NCBI GenBank assembly: GCA_900321665.1
Contig: ONWY01000042.1
Span: 1 to 8,185, forward strand
DNA length: 8,185 nt
Direction: 5' to 3'
Origin: an uncultured Eubacteriales bacterium
GTDB lineage: Bacteria; Bacillota; Clostridia; Oscillospirales; Acutalibacteraceae
The notes beneath the pieces were generated by a model, which saw only the letters and a program-made list of their open reading frames with translations, made no database searches and was not told the DNA's origin. The position numbers and the translations under genes were made by a program. Below are positions 1 to 7,177 of this stretch, one piece after another; within the stretch, counting starts at the first letter, position 1; each line of letters starts with the position of its first letter.

Positions 1-467
1 GTATTGCCGGGCAGGAGCATCTGCAGGAGCATGTAGAGGCCCGTGCCGGCGGCGTCGCCCAGGCGGCCGAAGAGGAGGCCGAAGCCTGCCAGCCAGACCG
101 CATTTCGTTCTTTTGCCAGGTCGGAAAACAGAAGGATCCGGTAGACCGACAGGTAGGCAAAAATGAAGTAGTCCAGGCACCAGAAGATCATGCTGGAGAC
201 GGGCTCTCCGGTCAGGGCCAGCATGACAAAGGGGATGATCAGCGAGGCAAAGGCACTGATGGCGCCGTAGCGCCGGCTCCTGTCGCTGACAAAGCCCGCG
301 ATCAGCAGGCCGACGGCATAGAAGATCCGCGACAGCTCCAGACTCACGCCGCCGATGATATCCGAGGACGGGAAGTTGAAGCCGATATTCTTGACCAGGC
401 TCAGGATGAACACGGAGGCGCAGGCCAGGATCAGGAATGATCCGAAGGGCATGTCGGAGGGGAGCAT
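1..467 (-). CDS. Partial polytopic membrane protein, MFS-transporter-like; 3' end beyond the window and 5' end probably truncated
   Basis: The minus-strand frame reads 155 residues from the ATG at 467 to the window edge without a stop. About five hydrophobic segments are visible (roughly residues 8-30, 43-60, 67-86, 91-116 and 124-152). Between the second and third lies GFVSDRSRR (residues 58-66), which fits the MFS loop signature G-x-x-x-D-R-x-x-R found between TM2/TM3 and TM8/TM9. The style recalls the second half of the LuxR-family regulators with an MFS-type membrane domain, but the C-terminus that would carry the HTH is outside the window. No start is well placed: GGAGG (469-473) is one base from the ATG at 467 and 16 bases from the next ATG at 452. 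The same frame stays open upstream to 629 inside glgB and reads plausibly just before the ATG. Its 26 Leu codons include no TTA or TTG, and 12 of 13 Ile codons are ATC, unlike thiI. The MFS call is moderate; the exact family is uncertain. Confidence 0.6.
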   Translation of the reverse strand, partial: MLPSDMPFGSFLILACASVFILSLVKNIGFNFPSSDIIGGVSLELSRIFYAVGLLIAGFVSDRSRRYGAISAFASLIIPFVMLALTGEPVSSMIFWCLDYFIFAYLSVYRILLFSDLAKERNAVWLAGFGLLFGRLGDAAGTGLYMLLQMLLPGN

Positions 468-483
468 ACCTCCGGCCTTCTTT

Positions 484-515
484 AAAGTGTCCGGTTTCAA
501 AGCGTCCGACACTTT
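484..515. repeat. Imperfect inverted repeat spanning the glgB stop codon
   Basis: AAAGTGTC (484-491) is exactly complementary to GACACTTT (508-515). GG (493-494) can pair with CC (506-507) if base 492 bulges, leaving an 11-base loop that contains the glgB stop. On the plus strand the hairpin runs into five T (513-517), so it resembles a terminator for plus-strand transcripts, yet no plus-strand gene ends here. On the minus strand, in which both neighbours are read, no T-run follows. Its role is unknown; it may mark the boundary between glgB and the membrane-protein fragment. Confidence 0.4.
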
Positions 516-2503
516 TTCGGGAGCTTTTTCAAGGCCTTTTGCAAGGTTTTTTTCGGCGCCTTTGCTTTGGCGCTGCCGACCGCTTTCTTTGCCGCAGGCT
601 TTTTGGGAGCCGGTACCTTCTTCTCCTTTTCAAGCTCTATGTAGAGCACGGAGAGCCCCGGAATATCCACATCAATCGCATAGGGGAAGCCGTTTGCCTC
701 CTGCACCTTGGCATCATAGTTGTAATGAATTTGGTTACCCCAACCGCCAAAGCGGCTTTCATCGGAGTTCAGCACCAGCTTATAGCTGCCGTATTTTTCG
801 ACACCGATGGTGTAGTCCTTGCGCAAAACCGGTGTGAAGTTGACCAAAATAATGGTGGCATTGCCGGCTTTATCCTTTCTAATATATGAGAGGACAGAGG
901 AATTATTATCATCGGCATTAATCCAACGGAAGCCGTCCCAAGAGTAGTCGACCTGCCACATCTGCGGGTGGTCTAAATAGTAGTGGTTGAGCTCGCGCGT
1001 GAAGTTTTTGGTGCCCTGGTGAATCGGGTAATCCAACAGCAACCAATCCAAGCCCTCTTTGTATTTCCACTCCACAAATTGCCCGAACTCGGCGCCCATA
1101 AACAGCAGCTTTTTGCCCGGGTGGCTCATCATGTAGCCCAAGAAGGCTTTCAGACCGGAGAATTTATCTTCGTAAAAGCCCGGCTGCTTGTTTAACAGGG
1201 AGCCCTTGCCGTGCACCACCTCGTCGTGGGAAATGGGGAGAATAAAGTTTTCGTTAAACGCGTACATCAGCGAGAAGGTGACCTTGGAGTGATTATAGCT
1301 TCTGCCGAGCGGGTCCATCTTCACATAGCTGAGCACGTCGTTCATCCAGCCCATGTTCCACTTGAAGTTGAAGCCGAGACCGCCGTCGCTGACCGGCTTT
1401 GTCACCAGCGGCCAATCGGTGCTCTCTTCGGCAATCATCATAATGCCGCCGCCGAATTTTTCAAAGACCGCGGTATTAAGGCTTTGGATGAAATCCACTG
1501 CCTCGAGGTTTTCTCTGCCGCCGTGGATATTCGGGCGCCACTCGCCGTCGCGCCGGCAATAATCCAAGTAGAGCATGCTCGCGACCGCATCCATACGAAT
1601 GCCGTCAAAGTGATATTTTTCAATCCAAAACATGGCAGAGGAAATCAAGAACGAGCGCACCTGCGGCTTTGCGTAATCAAACACCCTGGTGCCCCAATCC
1701 TTGTGCTCCATTTTCAGCGGGTCGGCATATTCATATTGGTAGCTGCCGTCAAACTCGTACAGCCCGTGCTCATCCTTCGGGAAGTGCGCGGGTACCCAAT
1801 CGATAATCACACCGATTCCGTATTGGTGGCACTTGTCGATAAAATACATCAAATCCTTCGGCGTGCCGTAGCGCGAGGTCGCGGCGAAGTAGCCGGTCAC
1901 CTGGTAGCCCCACGAGCCGTCAAACGGGAACTCGAGCACCGGCATCATCTCAATGTAGTTATAGCCCATGTTTCTGACATAGGGGATAAGCTCATCTGCC
2001 AGCATGCGGTAGGAAAAATACGAACCGTCTTTATTCTGGCGCCAGGAGCCTGCATTGATTTCGTAGATGTTGATGGGCTGCTCGTAGATATTGATACTGT
2101 CGCGCCTGTCTAACCACTCTTGGTCGTTCCACTCGTAGCCCTCGATATCGTATACCTTTGAGGCATTTGCCGGAGCCGTTTCCGCGTGGAAAGCGAAGGG
2201 GTCGGATTTCATATGCGTTTCGCCGTTTTGCCCGGTGACCGCATATTTATACGCGTCCCAAATCTTGGCGCCGGGAACCTTACACTCCCATATGCCGCTG
2301 TCGCCTAAGGGATACATGATGTTTTCATAGCCGTTCCAACCGTTGAAATCACCGCAAACGCTTACTGCAGCCGCATTGGGTGCCCACACTCTGAACACGG
2401 TGCCGCCCTCTTTAAAGTGGCAGCCGAGAAAGTCAAAAGCGCGGTAGTTTTTACCCTCGTTAAATAAATACTCGGGGATTAAATCTCTTTCGTGATTTGC
2501 CAT
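497..2503 (-). CDS. glgB: 1,4-alpha-glucan branching enzyme (GlgB, GH13)
   Basis: This 668-residue enzyme cuts alpha-1,4-glucan chains and transfers the piece to a 6-hydroxyl, making the alpha-1,6 branches of glycogen in the cytosol. An N-terminal CBM48-type beta domain spans about residues 26-115 (GDFNGWNGYE at 51-60). The GH13 barrel carries the expected motifs: WGYQVTGYF near Tyr200, DWVPAH at 235-240, GIRMDAVASMLYLDY with nucleophile Asp305, MIAEEST with acid/base Glu359, and HDEVVHGK with His426-Asp427. A C-terminal all-beta domain ends near 622. Residues 626-668 form a Lys/Ala/Pro-rich basic tail; the final CRTL looks unlike the rest of that tail, so the very end may be altered by a junction. 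The ATG at 2503 has AAAGGAGA five bases upstream (2508-2515). The gene stands alone, divergent from the desulfurase operon; no other glycogen gene is in view. Catalytic assignments follow alignment by eye with E. coli GlgB. Confidence 0.97.
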   Translation of the reverse strand: MANHERDLIPEYLFNEGKNYRAFDFLGCHFKEGGTVFRVWAPNAAAVSVCGDFNGWNGYENIMYPLGDSGIWECKVPGAKIWDAYKYAVTGQNGETHMKSDPFAFHAETAPANASKVYDIEGYEWNDQEWLDRRDSINIYEQPINIYEINAGSWRQNKDGSYFSYRMLADELIPYVRNMGYNYIEMMPVLEFPFDGSWGYQVTGYFAATSRYGTPKDLMYFIDKCHQYGIGVIIDWVPAHFPKDEHGLYEFDGSYQYEYADPLKMEHKDWGTRVFDYAKPQVRSFLISSAMFWIEKYHFDGIRMDAVASMLYLDYCRRDGEWRPNIHGGRENLEAVDFIQSLNTAVFEKFGGGIMMIAEESTDWPLVTKPVSDGGLGFNFKWNMGWMNDVLSYVKMDPLGRSYNHSKVTFSLMYAFNENFILPISHDEVVHGKGSLLNKQPGFYEDKFSGLKAFLGYMMSHPGKKLLFMGAEFGQFVEWKYKEGLDWLLLDYPIHQGTKNFTRELNHYYLDHPQMWQVDYSWDGFRWINADDNNSSVLSYIRKDKAGNATIILVNFTPVLRKDYTIGVEKYGSYKLVLNSDESRFGGWGNQIHYNYDAKVQEANGFPYAIDVDIPGLSVLYIELEKEKKVPAPKKPAAKKAVGSAKAKAPKKTLQKALKKLPKKCRTL

Positions 2504-2552
2504 TGTGTCTCCTTTATGGTTAATATTGTAAGTGGATTAGTTTATTTATAAT

Positions 2553-2581
2553 ATAATAACATTAAAAGAGAAGGATTGCAA
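2553..2581 (-). promoter_or_regulatory. Putative sigma-A-type promoter for glgB
   Basis: On the minus strand a -35-like TTGCAA (2576-2581) and a -10-like TATTAT (2553-2558) are separated by exactly 17 bases. Transcription would start near 2546 and give a leader of about 43 bases to the ATG at 2503. The region is very AT-rich, so alternative -10 matches exist nearby. The assignment rests on consensus matching only. Confidence 0.42.
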
Positions 2582-2723
2582 TAGATTTATTGTGTATTTT
2601 GTTACAAAAAATCGCTTTGATTAGTGTCTATTTTGTATAAAAAAGCCAAAGGCAAAGCATATGAAAAAAGCTGCAAAAATTCATAAAAAATTAACAGGAA
2701 TTATAGAAAAAATATATTATTTA

Positions 2724-2732
2724 TGTTATAAT
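2724..2732 (+). promoter_or_regulatory. Putative extended -10 promoter of the desulfurase-thiI operon
   Basis: TGTTATAAT (2724-2732) is a perfect extended -10 element: TG, one base, then TATAAT. A good -35 at 17 bases is missing; TTATAG (2701-2706) sits 20 bases upstream, but extended -10 promoters tolerate weak -35 boxes. The predicted start near 2739 lies downstream of the ATG at 2661 and upstream of the ATG at 2766, which supports the shorter desulfurase. The whole 2504-2765 region is a 262-base AT-rich divergent spacer; I see no riboswitch or clear operator in it. Confidence 0.5.
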
Positions 2733-2752
2733 AAATATAACTGTGCTGAGAA

Positions 2753-2760
2753 AGAAGGGG
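2753..2760 (+). promoter_or_regulatory. Ribosome binding site that sets the desulfurase start
   Basis: AGAAGGGG ends five bases before the ATG at 2766. The alternative in-frame ATG at 2661 has no comparable site, would add 35 Lys-rich residues not expected in this family, and would lie upstream of the predicted transcription start. Confidence 0.65.
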
Positions 2761-2765
2761 AACGG

Positions 2766-3893
2766 ATGATTTATTTGGATGCTGCGGCGACCACACCGGT
2801 CAGCAGGCGAGCTGCCGAAGCGGTGCAAGAAAGTATGCAGCAGGATTTTGCCAATCCCTCTTCGCGGCATTTTGCAGGCGTGCAGGCGGCGCAGCGCTTG
2901 GAGGAGCACCGGCAGGTGATTGCCGCAAAGCTCGGCTGCGCCAAGGAGCAGCTGTACTTTACCTCCGGCGGCACCGAGGCAAATAACCTTGCGGTGTTCG
3001 GTGCGGTGGAGGCGGCAAAAAAGTACCGCGGCAAGAAGCGCATCGTCGTTTCCGCCATTGAGCACGCTTCGGTCTACGAAAGCGCCAAAAAATTAGAGGC
3101 GCAGGGCTACGATGTGGTCTACCTGCAGCCCGACAGCCACGGCAATATTGCGCCGGCGCAGTTAGCGGAAGCGGTTGATGAAAATACCATCCTTGTCAGT
3201 ATGATGTATATCAACAACGAGCTCGGCGCGGTGTTACCGGTGCAGGCGGTGAAGGATATCATTAAGATGAAGCAGGCGCCCGCGCTCTTTCACTGCGACT
3301 GTGTGCAGGCATTTTGCAAAAAGGATTTTCGCGCCGCGCGCTTAGGTGCCGACCTGATCAGCATCAGCGCCCACAAAATTTTCGGGCCGAAGGGCATCGG
3401 CGCACTGTATATCAAGCCCGGGGTGCGCATTCTCGCGCAGCACTGCGGCGGCGAGCAGGAGCAAAAAATTCGACCGGGCACCCAGGCAACCGCCTTGATT
3501 GCGGGCTTTGCCGCAGCGGTGGAGGATTACCGAACCGCAGAAAATGCAAAAGCGGTGGAGGCGTTAAACCGCTATGCGCGAGAGGCGTTGGGGAATATTG
3601 GGTGCGTTGTTTTTAACAGTGATGAAAATGCAAGCCGCTACATTCTCAATTTTTCCCTTGTCGGCTTTCGCAGCGAGATTATTTTGAATTATCTCTCGGC
3701 GCAGGGCATTTGCGTTTCCGCAGGCAGCGCCTGCGCAAAGGGAAAGCCGAGCCATGTGCTCGCAGCGCTCGGGCAGGAGAAGGCGGTGGCAGACAGCGCC
3801 ATTCGCCTGAGCTTTACCCATTTCAATACAACCGAAGAGATTGATACCTTGGCAGCGCAGCTGCAAGCGGCTGTCAACACATTAGCACATTAA
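2766..3893 (+). CDS. Cysteine desulfurase (NifS/IscS family), probable sulfur donor to ThiI
   Basis: A PLP-dependent enzyme of 375 residues that takes sulfur from L-cysteine as an enzyme-bound persulfide. It opens with YLDAAATTPVS, the usual family N-terminus. Expected active-site residues are all present: His100 in SAIEH, Asp178 and Gln181 in HCDCVQ, the PLP lysine Lys204 in SAHKIFGPKG, and the persulfide Cys323 in SAGSACAKG. RPGTQ at 236-240 matches the conserved R-x-G-T substrate loop. Eleven bases separate its stop from thiI, the arrangement known for B. subtilis nifZ-thiI, where the desulfurase serves tRNA 4-thiouridine formation. No iscU or sufU scaffold gene is adjacent, which fits a dedicated role rather than general Fe-S assembly. 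The start at 2766 is chosen for its ribosome binding site and family fit; the same frame is open from an ATG at 2661. Family very sure; the specific role is inferred from context. Confidence 0.95.
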   Translation: MIYLDAAATTPVSRRAAEAVQESMQQDFANPSSRHFAGVQAAQRLEEHRQVIAAKLGCAKEQLYFTSGGTEANNLAVFGAVEAAKKYRGKKRIVVSAIEHASVYESAKKLEAQGYDVVYLQPDSHGNIAPAQLAEAVDENTILVSMMYINNELGAVLPVQAVKDIIKMKQAPALFHCDCVQAFCKKDFRAARLGADLISISAHKIFGPKGIGALYIKPGVRILAQHCGGEQEQKIRPGTQATALIAGFAAAVEDYRTAENAKAVEALNRYAREALGNIGCVVFNSDENASRYILNFSLVGFRSEIILNYLSAQGICVSAGSACAKGKPSHVLAALGQEKAVADSAIRLSFTHFNTTEEIDTLAAQLQAAVNTLAH

Positions 3894-3904
3894 GAAGGAA
3901 TCAG

Positions 3905-5074
3905 ATGAAAGAGATTATACTTATCAAAAACGGAGAGCTGGCGCTCAAGGGCTTAAATCGCTCCGTTTTTGAAGATAAAATGATAAAAAATATCCGGCGC
4001 AGGCTGGCGGACTTGGGAAAGGTAACCTTTTTTAAGAGCCAATCCACCGTCACGGTGTACCCGGACAGCGAAGCGTTTGACTTGGATGAAGCGGTAGAGC
4101 GCATCGGCAAAATTTTCGGCATTGCCGCCTATTCGAGAGCGGCGGTGGCTCCGAAGGATTTTGAGGAAATCAAGCGCATCTGTCCCGCTTATTTTGCCGG
4201 CTCTGTTTACGGCTGTAAGACCTTTAAGGTAGAGGCAAAGCGCAGTGATAAGCGCTTCCCGCTCAAGAGCCCCGAGATTTGCCGGGAGCTGGGCGCGGTG
4301 ATGCTGGAGAACTACCCGTTTTTGAAAGTGGATGTGCACCACCCGGATTTGACCATTACCGTGGAAATTCGCGATAAGGAAGCTTACATTCGCGGCAACC
4401 AACTGAAGGGCGCCGGCGGTATGCCGGTGGGCACCTCGGGCAAGGGAGCCGTGCTGATGAGCGGGGGGATAGACAGCCCCGTGGCGGCATATATGATGGC
4501 GCGCCGCGGTTTGGAGCTGTGCGCGGTTCACTTTGCGGCGCCGCCGTACACCAGCGAGCTTGCCGAAAACAAGGTGAAGCTGCTGACCGAAAAGGTGGCG
4601 GCATATGCCGGCAGGGTGGAGTTATACATTGTGCCCTTTACCAAGATTCAGGAAACCATTCGCGATGATTGCCCCGAGGAGTATTTCACCATCATCATGC
4701 GCAGGCTGATGATGGATATTGCCGGCACCATTGCCGCCAAGCACGGGGCACGCGCTTTGATTACCGGCGAAAGCCTCGGGCAGGTGGCGAGCCAAACCCT
4801 GCGCGCGCTCGCATGCACCGATGATGCCGCGGCATACCCGGTACTGCGCCCGCTGATTGGGATGGATAAAAATGATATTGTGGAAATTGCCAGAAAAATC
4901 GATACCTTTGAGACCTCCATTTTGCCTTACGAGGACTGCTGCACGGTCTTTACTCCCAAGCATCCGAATACCAAGCCCGAGCTTGAAAATGTGGTGCATG
5001 CGCAGCAACAGGTGGATTGGAGCGAGATGATTGCGCAGGCATTGGAGCAGACAAAAGTGGTGGTTATCGGATGA
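3905..5074 (+). CDS. thiI: tRNA 4-thiouridine synthetase ThiI
   Basis: ThiI activates uridine 8 of tRNA with ATP and inserts sulfur supplied by a cysteine desulfurase; in some bacteria it also takes part in thiazole synthesis for thiamine. The 389 residues show an N-terminal ferredoxin-like region (about 1-75), a THUMP domain (about 76-165, ending in YIRGNQLKGAGGMPVG), and a PP-loop pyrophosphatase domain with the signature SGGIDS at 186-191. GESLGQVASQT (288-298) and YEDCCTVFTPKHP with Cys345-Cys346 are typical of the family. There is no C-terminal rhodanese domain, so this is the short B. subtilis-like form that depends on a partner desulfurase, consistent with the gene just upstream. AAGGA (3895-3899) precedes the ATG. 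The stop overlaps the next start as ATGA. No thiamine genes are present, so tRNA modification is the likelier role. Confidence 0.97.
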   Translation: MKEIILIKNGELALKGLNRSVFEDKMIKNIRRRLADLGKVTFFKSQSTVTVYPDSEAFDLDEAVERIGKIFGIAAYSRAAVAPKDFEEIKRICPAYFAGSVYGCKTFKVEAKRSDKRFPLKSPEICRELGAVMLENYPFLKVDVHHPDLTITVEIRDKEAYIRGNQLKGAGGMPVGTSGKGAVLMSGGIDSPVAAYMMARRGLELCAVHFAAPPYTSELAENKVKLLTEKVAAYAGRVELYIVPFTKIQETIRDDCPEEYFTIIMRRLMMDIAGTIAAKHGARALITGESLGQVASQTLRALACTDDAAAYPVLRPLIGMDKNDIVEIARKIDTFETSILPYEDCCTVFTPKHPNTKPELENVVHAQQQVDWSEMIAQALEQTKVVVIG

Positions 5075-5544
5075 AGATAAACGAAGAAGTCGTTGCCCTG
5101 TTGCGGCAAAAGCATTTAAAAATTGCCACTGCCGAGAGCTGTACCGGCGGCTTGCTCGCAAAGCTGATTACCGATGTTGCGGGCGCGAGCGAGGTGTTTG
5201 ATTACGGCATTGTATCTTATGCAAATGAAATCAAGCGCGGGCAGTTAGGCGTGCAGCGCGAAACACTCGAGCGCTTCGGCGCAGTCAGCGAGCAGACTGC
5301 GCGCGAAATGGCGCAGTGCGCCGCAAAAAACGGCGGTGCCGATATCGGGCTTTCCACCACCGGGATTGCCGGACCGACCGGCGGCACGCCCGAAAAGCCA
5401 AACGGCACCTGCTTTGCAGGGCTGCACTACCAAGGAAAAACCAAGGTGCTCAAAATCAGCACCGGGCTTTCGGACAGAGAGCAAAACCGCACTGCCTTTG
5501 CGCAGCGCGCATTGGAGCTTGTAAAGGAAGAAATCAATGAGTGA
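5071..5544 (+). CDS. pncC: Nicotinamide-nucleotide amidohydrolase, stand-alone CinA C-terminal domain protein
   Basis: A 157-residue protein consisting only of the CinA C-terminal domain. Proteins of this type deamidate nicotinamide mononucleotide to nicotinate mononucleotide in NAD recycling. The family motifs are clear: ATAESCTGGLLA at 19-30 with Ser23, SYANEIK at 49-55 with Lys55, STTGIAGPTGG at 95-105, and PNGTCFAGL at 110-118. Ser23 and Lys55 are the likely catalytic positions judged from motif conservation. The N-terminal MoCF domain of full-length CinA is absent and is not lost by truncation here, because the preceding DNA codes for the thiI end. The ATG at 5071 overlaps the thiI stop by four bases, and only a weak GGTGG-like site precedes it, which suggests translational coupling. 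An in-frame ATG at 5017 lies inside thiI and is rejected. The last eight bases overlap the sortase start. Confidence 0.93.
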   Translation: MKINEEVVALLRQKHLKIATAESCTGGLLAKLITDVAGASEVFDYGIVSYANEIKRGQLGVQRETLERFGAVSEQTAREMAQCAAKNGGADIGLSTTGIAGPTGGTPEKPNGTCFAGLHYQGKTKVLKISTGLSDREQNRTAFAQRALELVKEEINE

Positions 5545-6514
5545 GAGCAAAAAGCCGAACATCGCAATTCGATTTTTAAAATTTCTCTTTCCGTGGAAGG
5601 GAGACCGCGCCGGCGAGGTCGTGCGCAAGCTGGTGTTTTTAATCAGCATTATTGCGCTGATTGTCTGCGGCATTTACTTTGCCCAGCGCTTTTCGCAGCG
5701 TAAGCAGTATTCGCAAGCCAAGGAGCTTTCCGGCTTGGTGAGCGACAGCGATGAAACAAACGACGCGGGCGAAATGGAAAAGTACAAGGATTTGCAAAGC
5801 ATCAATTCCGACTTTATCGGTTGGCTGCGCATTCGGGATACGGGTGTGGATGTGCCGGTGGTGCAAACCGGTGATAACGATACCTACCTGCGCAAGGATT
5901 TTTACGGAAATTATTCGGTTTACGGCAATCCCTTTTTGGATTTTAGAAACAAGCCCAAAAACCTCTTTGCGCAAAACGGCGGCAAGCTGACCGCAGTCGA
6001 TAAAAACACCACGATTTACGGTCATAATATGCTCGATAATATGGTCTTTGCAGAGCTGCTCGGTTACCGCGAGCTGTCATTTTACCGGGATCACCCGTTG
6101 GTGGAGTTTAACACGGTTTACGGCGATACCAAGTGGAAAATCATTGCGGCATTTTTGGTCAACAGTACCGCCGATTTGGATGATGGCTATACCCTCGAAT
6201 ATAACTTTGTGGATTGCTACGAGCAAAATTTCCCGCTGTATTTAGAGGAGCTGGAAAAAAGAAGCTATATCCACACCGGGGTAGATGTCGGCGCAAGCGA
6301 TGTGCTGCTGACCCTTTCCACCTGCGATAAATCGGATATTGAAGAGGGCAGGTTTGTGGTGGTCGCAAGGCTGGTGCGCCCCGGCGAGAGCGAAGAAGTC
6401 AACACAAAAGCGGCTTCGGCAAATACCGACATTAAATTCCCGCAAGGGTATTATGATAAGAATAATATGGAAAATCCCTATAAAGAAGATGTAAAGTGGG
6501 AGCCGTATATGTAA
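5537..6514 (+). CDS. srtB: Class B sortase
   Basis: A 325-residue membrane-anchored transpeptidase expected to cleave a sorting signal on exported proteins and join them to the peptidoglycan. A basic N-terminal stretch is followed by one membrane segment (about 31-50), giving a type II topology with the catalytic domain outside. The domain shows DFIGWLRI at 92-99 and VPVVQTGDNDTYL at 106-118, both typical of SrtB. The catalytic triad is His163 in TIYGHNM, Cys263 in TLSTC and Arg272 in EEGRFVVVARL. The family usually ends soon after this arginine strand; here about 45 more residues follow, rich in Asn, Tyr and Lys, with no second membrane segment. AAAGGAAG (5523-5530) precedes the ATG, and the start overlaps pncC by eight bases. 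No LPxTG- or NPxTN-like substrate is visible in this window. Class B is well supported; the substrate is unknown. Confidence 0.93.
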   Translation: MSESKKPNIAIRFLKFLFPWKGDRAGEVVRKLVFLISIIALIVCGIYFAQRFSQRKQYSQAKELSGLVSDSDETNDAGEMEKYKDLQSINSDFIGWLRIRDTGVDVPVVQTGDNDTYLRKDFYGNYSVYGNPFLDFRNKPKNLFAQNGGKLTAVDKNTTIYGHNMLDNMVFAELLGYRELSFYRDHPLVEFNTVYGDTKWKIIAAFLVNSTADLDDGYTLEYNFVDCYEQNFPLYLEELEKRSYIHTGVDVGASDVLLTLSTCDKSDIEEGRFVVVARLVRPGESEEVNTKAASANTDIKFPQGYYDKNNMENPYKEDVKWEPYM

Positions 6515-6574
6515 AAAAGCACCGGCGCGCCTTTACCGCTAAAAAATGCAAACAAATCACACGAGGATGTTGTT

Positions 6575-7177
6575 ATGAAATTTATACCGTTTATTGACAA
6601 AACAAAAGCAGTGGACTTTACCGCTGCCACCACTCTCGCCAGAAGGCTCAATGAGGATTTTAAGGTCAATCCCGCACCGCCGCAGTACACGGTTAAAAAC
6701 CTGATTGCGGCGCTTTCCGCTGCGCTCGATGAGGAAAATGTGGTGGTTATCGGTGTGACCAATAAGTATTATTTAAAGTTAAAAAAGGCGCTTTCCATTG
6801 TGCTCAAAGGAGAGTTTTATGAAAATAAAGCACTCAAAGAAATGGTGCTCAAGCAAGATAAGGATGCCCACGAGCTGTATTATAAATTTATGAACGGCAA
6901 TGTGATTTTTCGCTCGGAGGACGGCTTTTATTCCGGCTATGCCATCAGCACCGCGCCGCACAAAATCATTGTGTTGCCTTTGGGTGATGAAAAGTATGCG
7001 CCGATGCTCAAAAAGGTAAAGAACTTTGTGCTCGATAACGGCGAGGAATACAATGAAGCCGAGGTGCTCAAGGCATCCGAGCTCGAGAGCAAAAAGTGGG
7101 TAAGAGCCTATGCCATCAGCGCGCTGTTGAGCGTGATTGCGGCGCTGGGTGTGGCACTGTTTGAGGTGCTGCGATGA
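6575..7177 (+). CDS. Unrecognised 200-residue protein with a C-terminal membrane anchor; possible degenerate MoCF-like fold
   Basis: I do not recognise the family with certainty. The first 170 or so residues look soluble, with alternating helices and short hydrophobic strands such as VVVIG at 56-60 and HKIIVLPLGDE at 129-139. One hydrophobic helix (about 177-198) ends two residues before the C-terminus and follows ESKKW, so the protein should be tail-anchored with its body in the cytosol. The stretch HKIIVLPLGDEKYAPML is reminiscent of the strand and loop of MoCF/CinA N-terminal domains (pattern I-I-x-L-P-G-P-P-x-E-x-x-P-M), preceded by a glycine in a similar place; the Gly-Pro-Pro core is not kept. 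GAGGA (6562-6567 region) lies seven bases before the ATG, and 60 bases separate it from the sortase. Its stop overlaps the next ATG, which ties it to the phosphatase homologue. The ORF is surely real; the function is open. Confidence 0.85.
   Translation: MKFIPFIDKTKAVDFTAATTLARRLNEDFKVNPAPPQYTVKNLIAALSAALDEENVVVIGVTNKYYLKLKKALSIVLKGEFYENKALKEMVLKQDKDAHELYYKFMNGNVIFRSEDGFYSGYAISTAPHKIIVLPLGDEKYAPMLKKVKNFVLDNGEEYNEAEVLKASELESKKWVRAYAISALLSVIAALGVALFEVLR

Noticed and set aside
1211..2113. A 300-residue open frame on the plus strand opposite glgB
   Set aside because: It lies wholly antisense to a gene with complete GH13 motifs, is His/Val/Arg-biased as expected for a mirror frame, and has no recognisable domain.
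2661..2765. An N-terminal extension of the cysteine desulfurase from an upstream ATG
   Set aside because: The 35 extra residues are Lys-rich and unlike the family start, the ATG has no good ribosome binding site, and it lies upstream of the likely transcription start; the ATG at 2766 fits better.
3953..4531. A 192-residue minus-strand frame opposite thiI
   Set aside because: It is a shadow of the thiI coding sequence with no motifs of its own.
5017..5070. An earlier in-frame ATG for pncC inside thiI
   Set aside because: The added 18 residues come from thiI coding sequence out of frame, and the CinA C-terminal domain starts naturally at the ATG at 5071 that overlaps the thiI stop.
6515..6574. 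A possible terminator after the sortase gene around GGCGCGCC (6526-6533)
   Set aside because: The self-complementary core is only eight bases, the outer pairing is weak, and no T-run follows directly on the plus strand; readthrough to the next gene is more likely.
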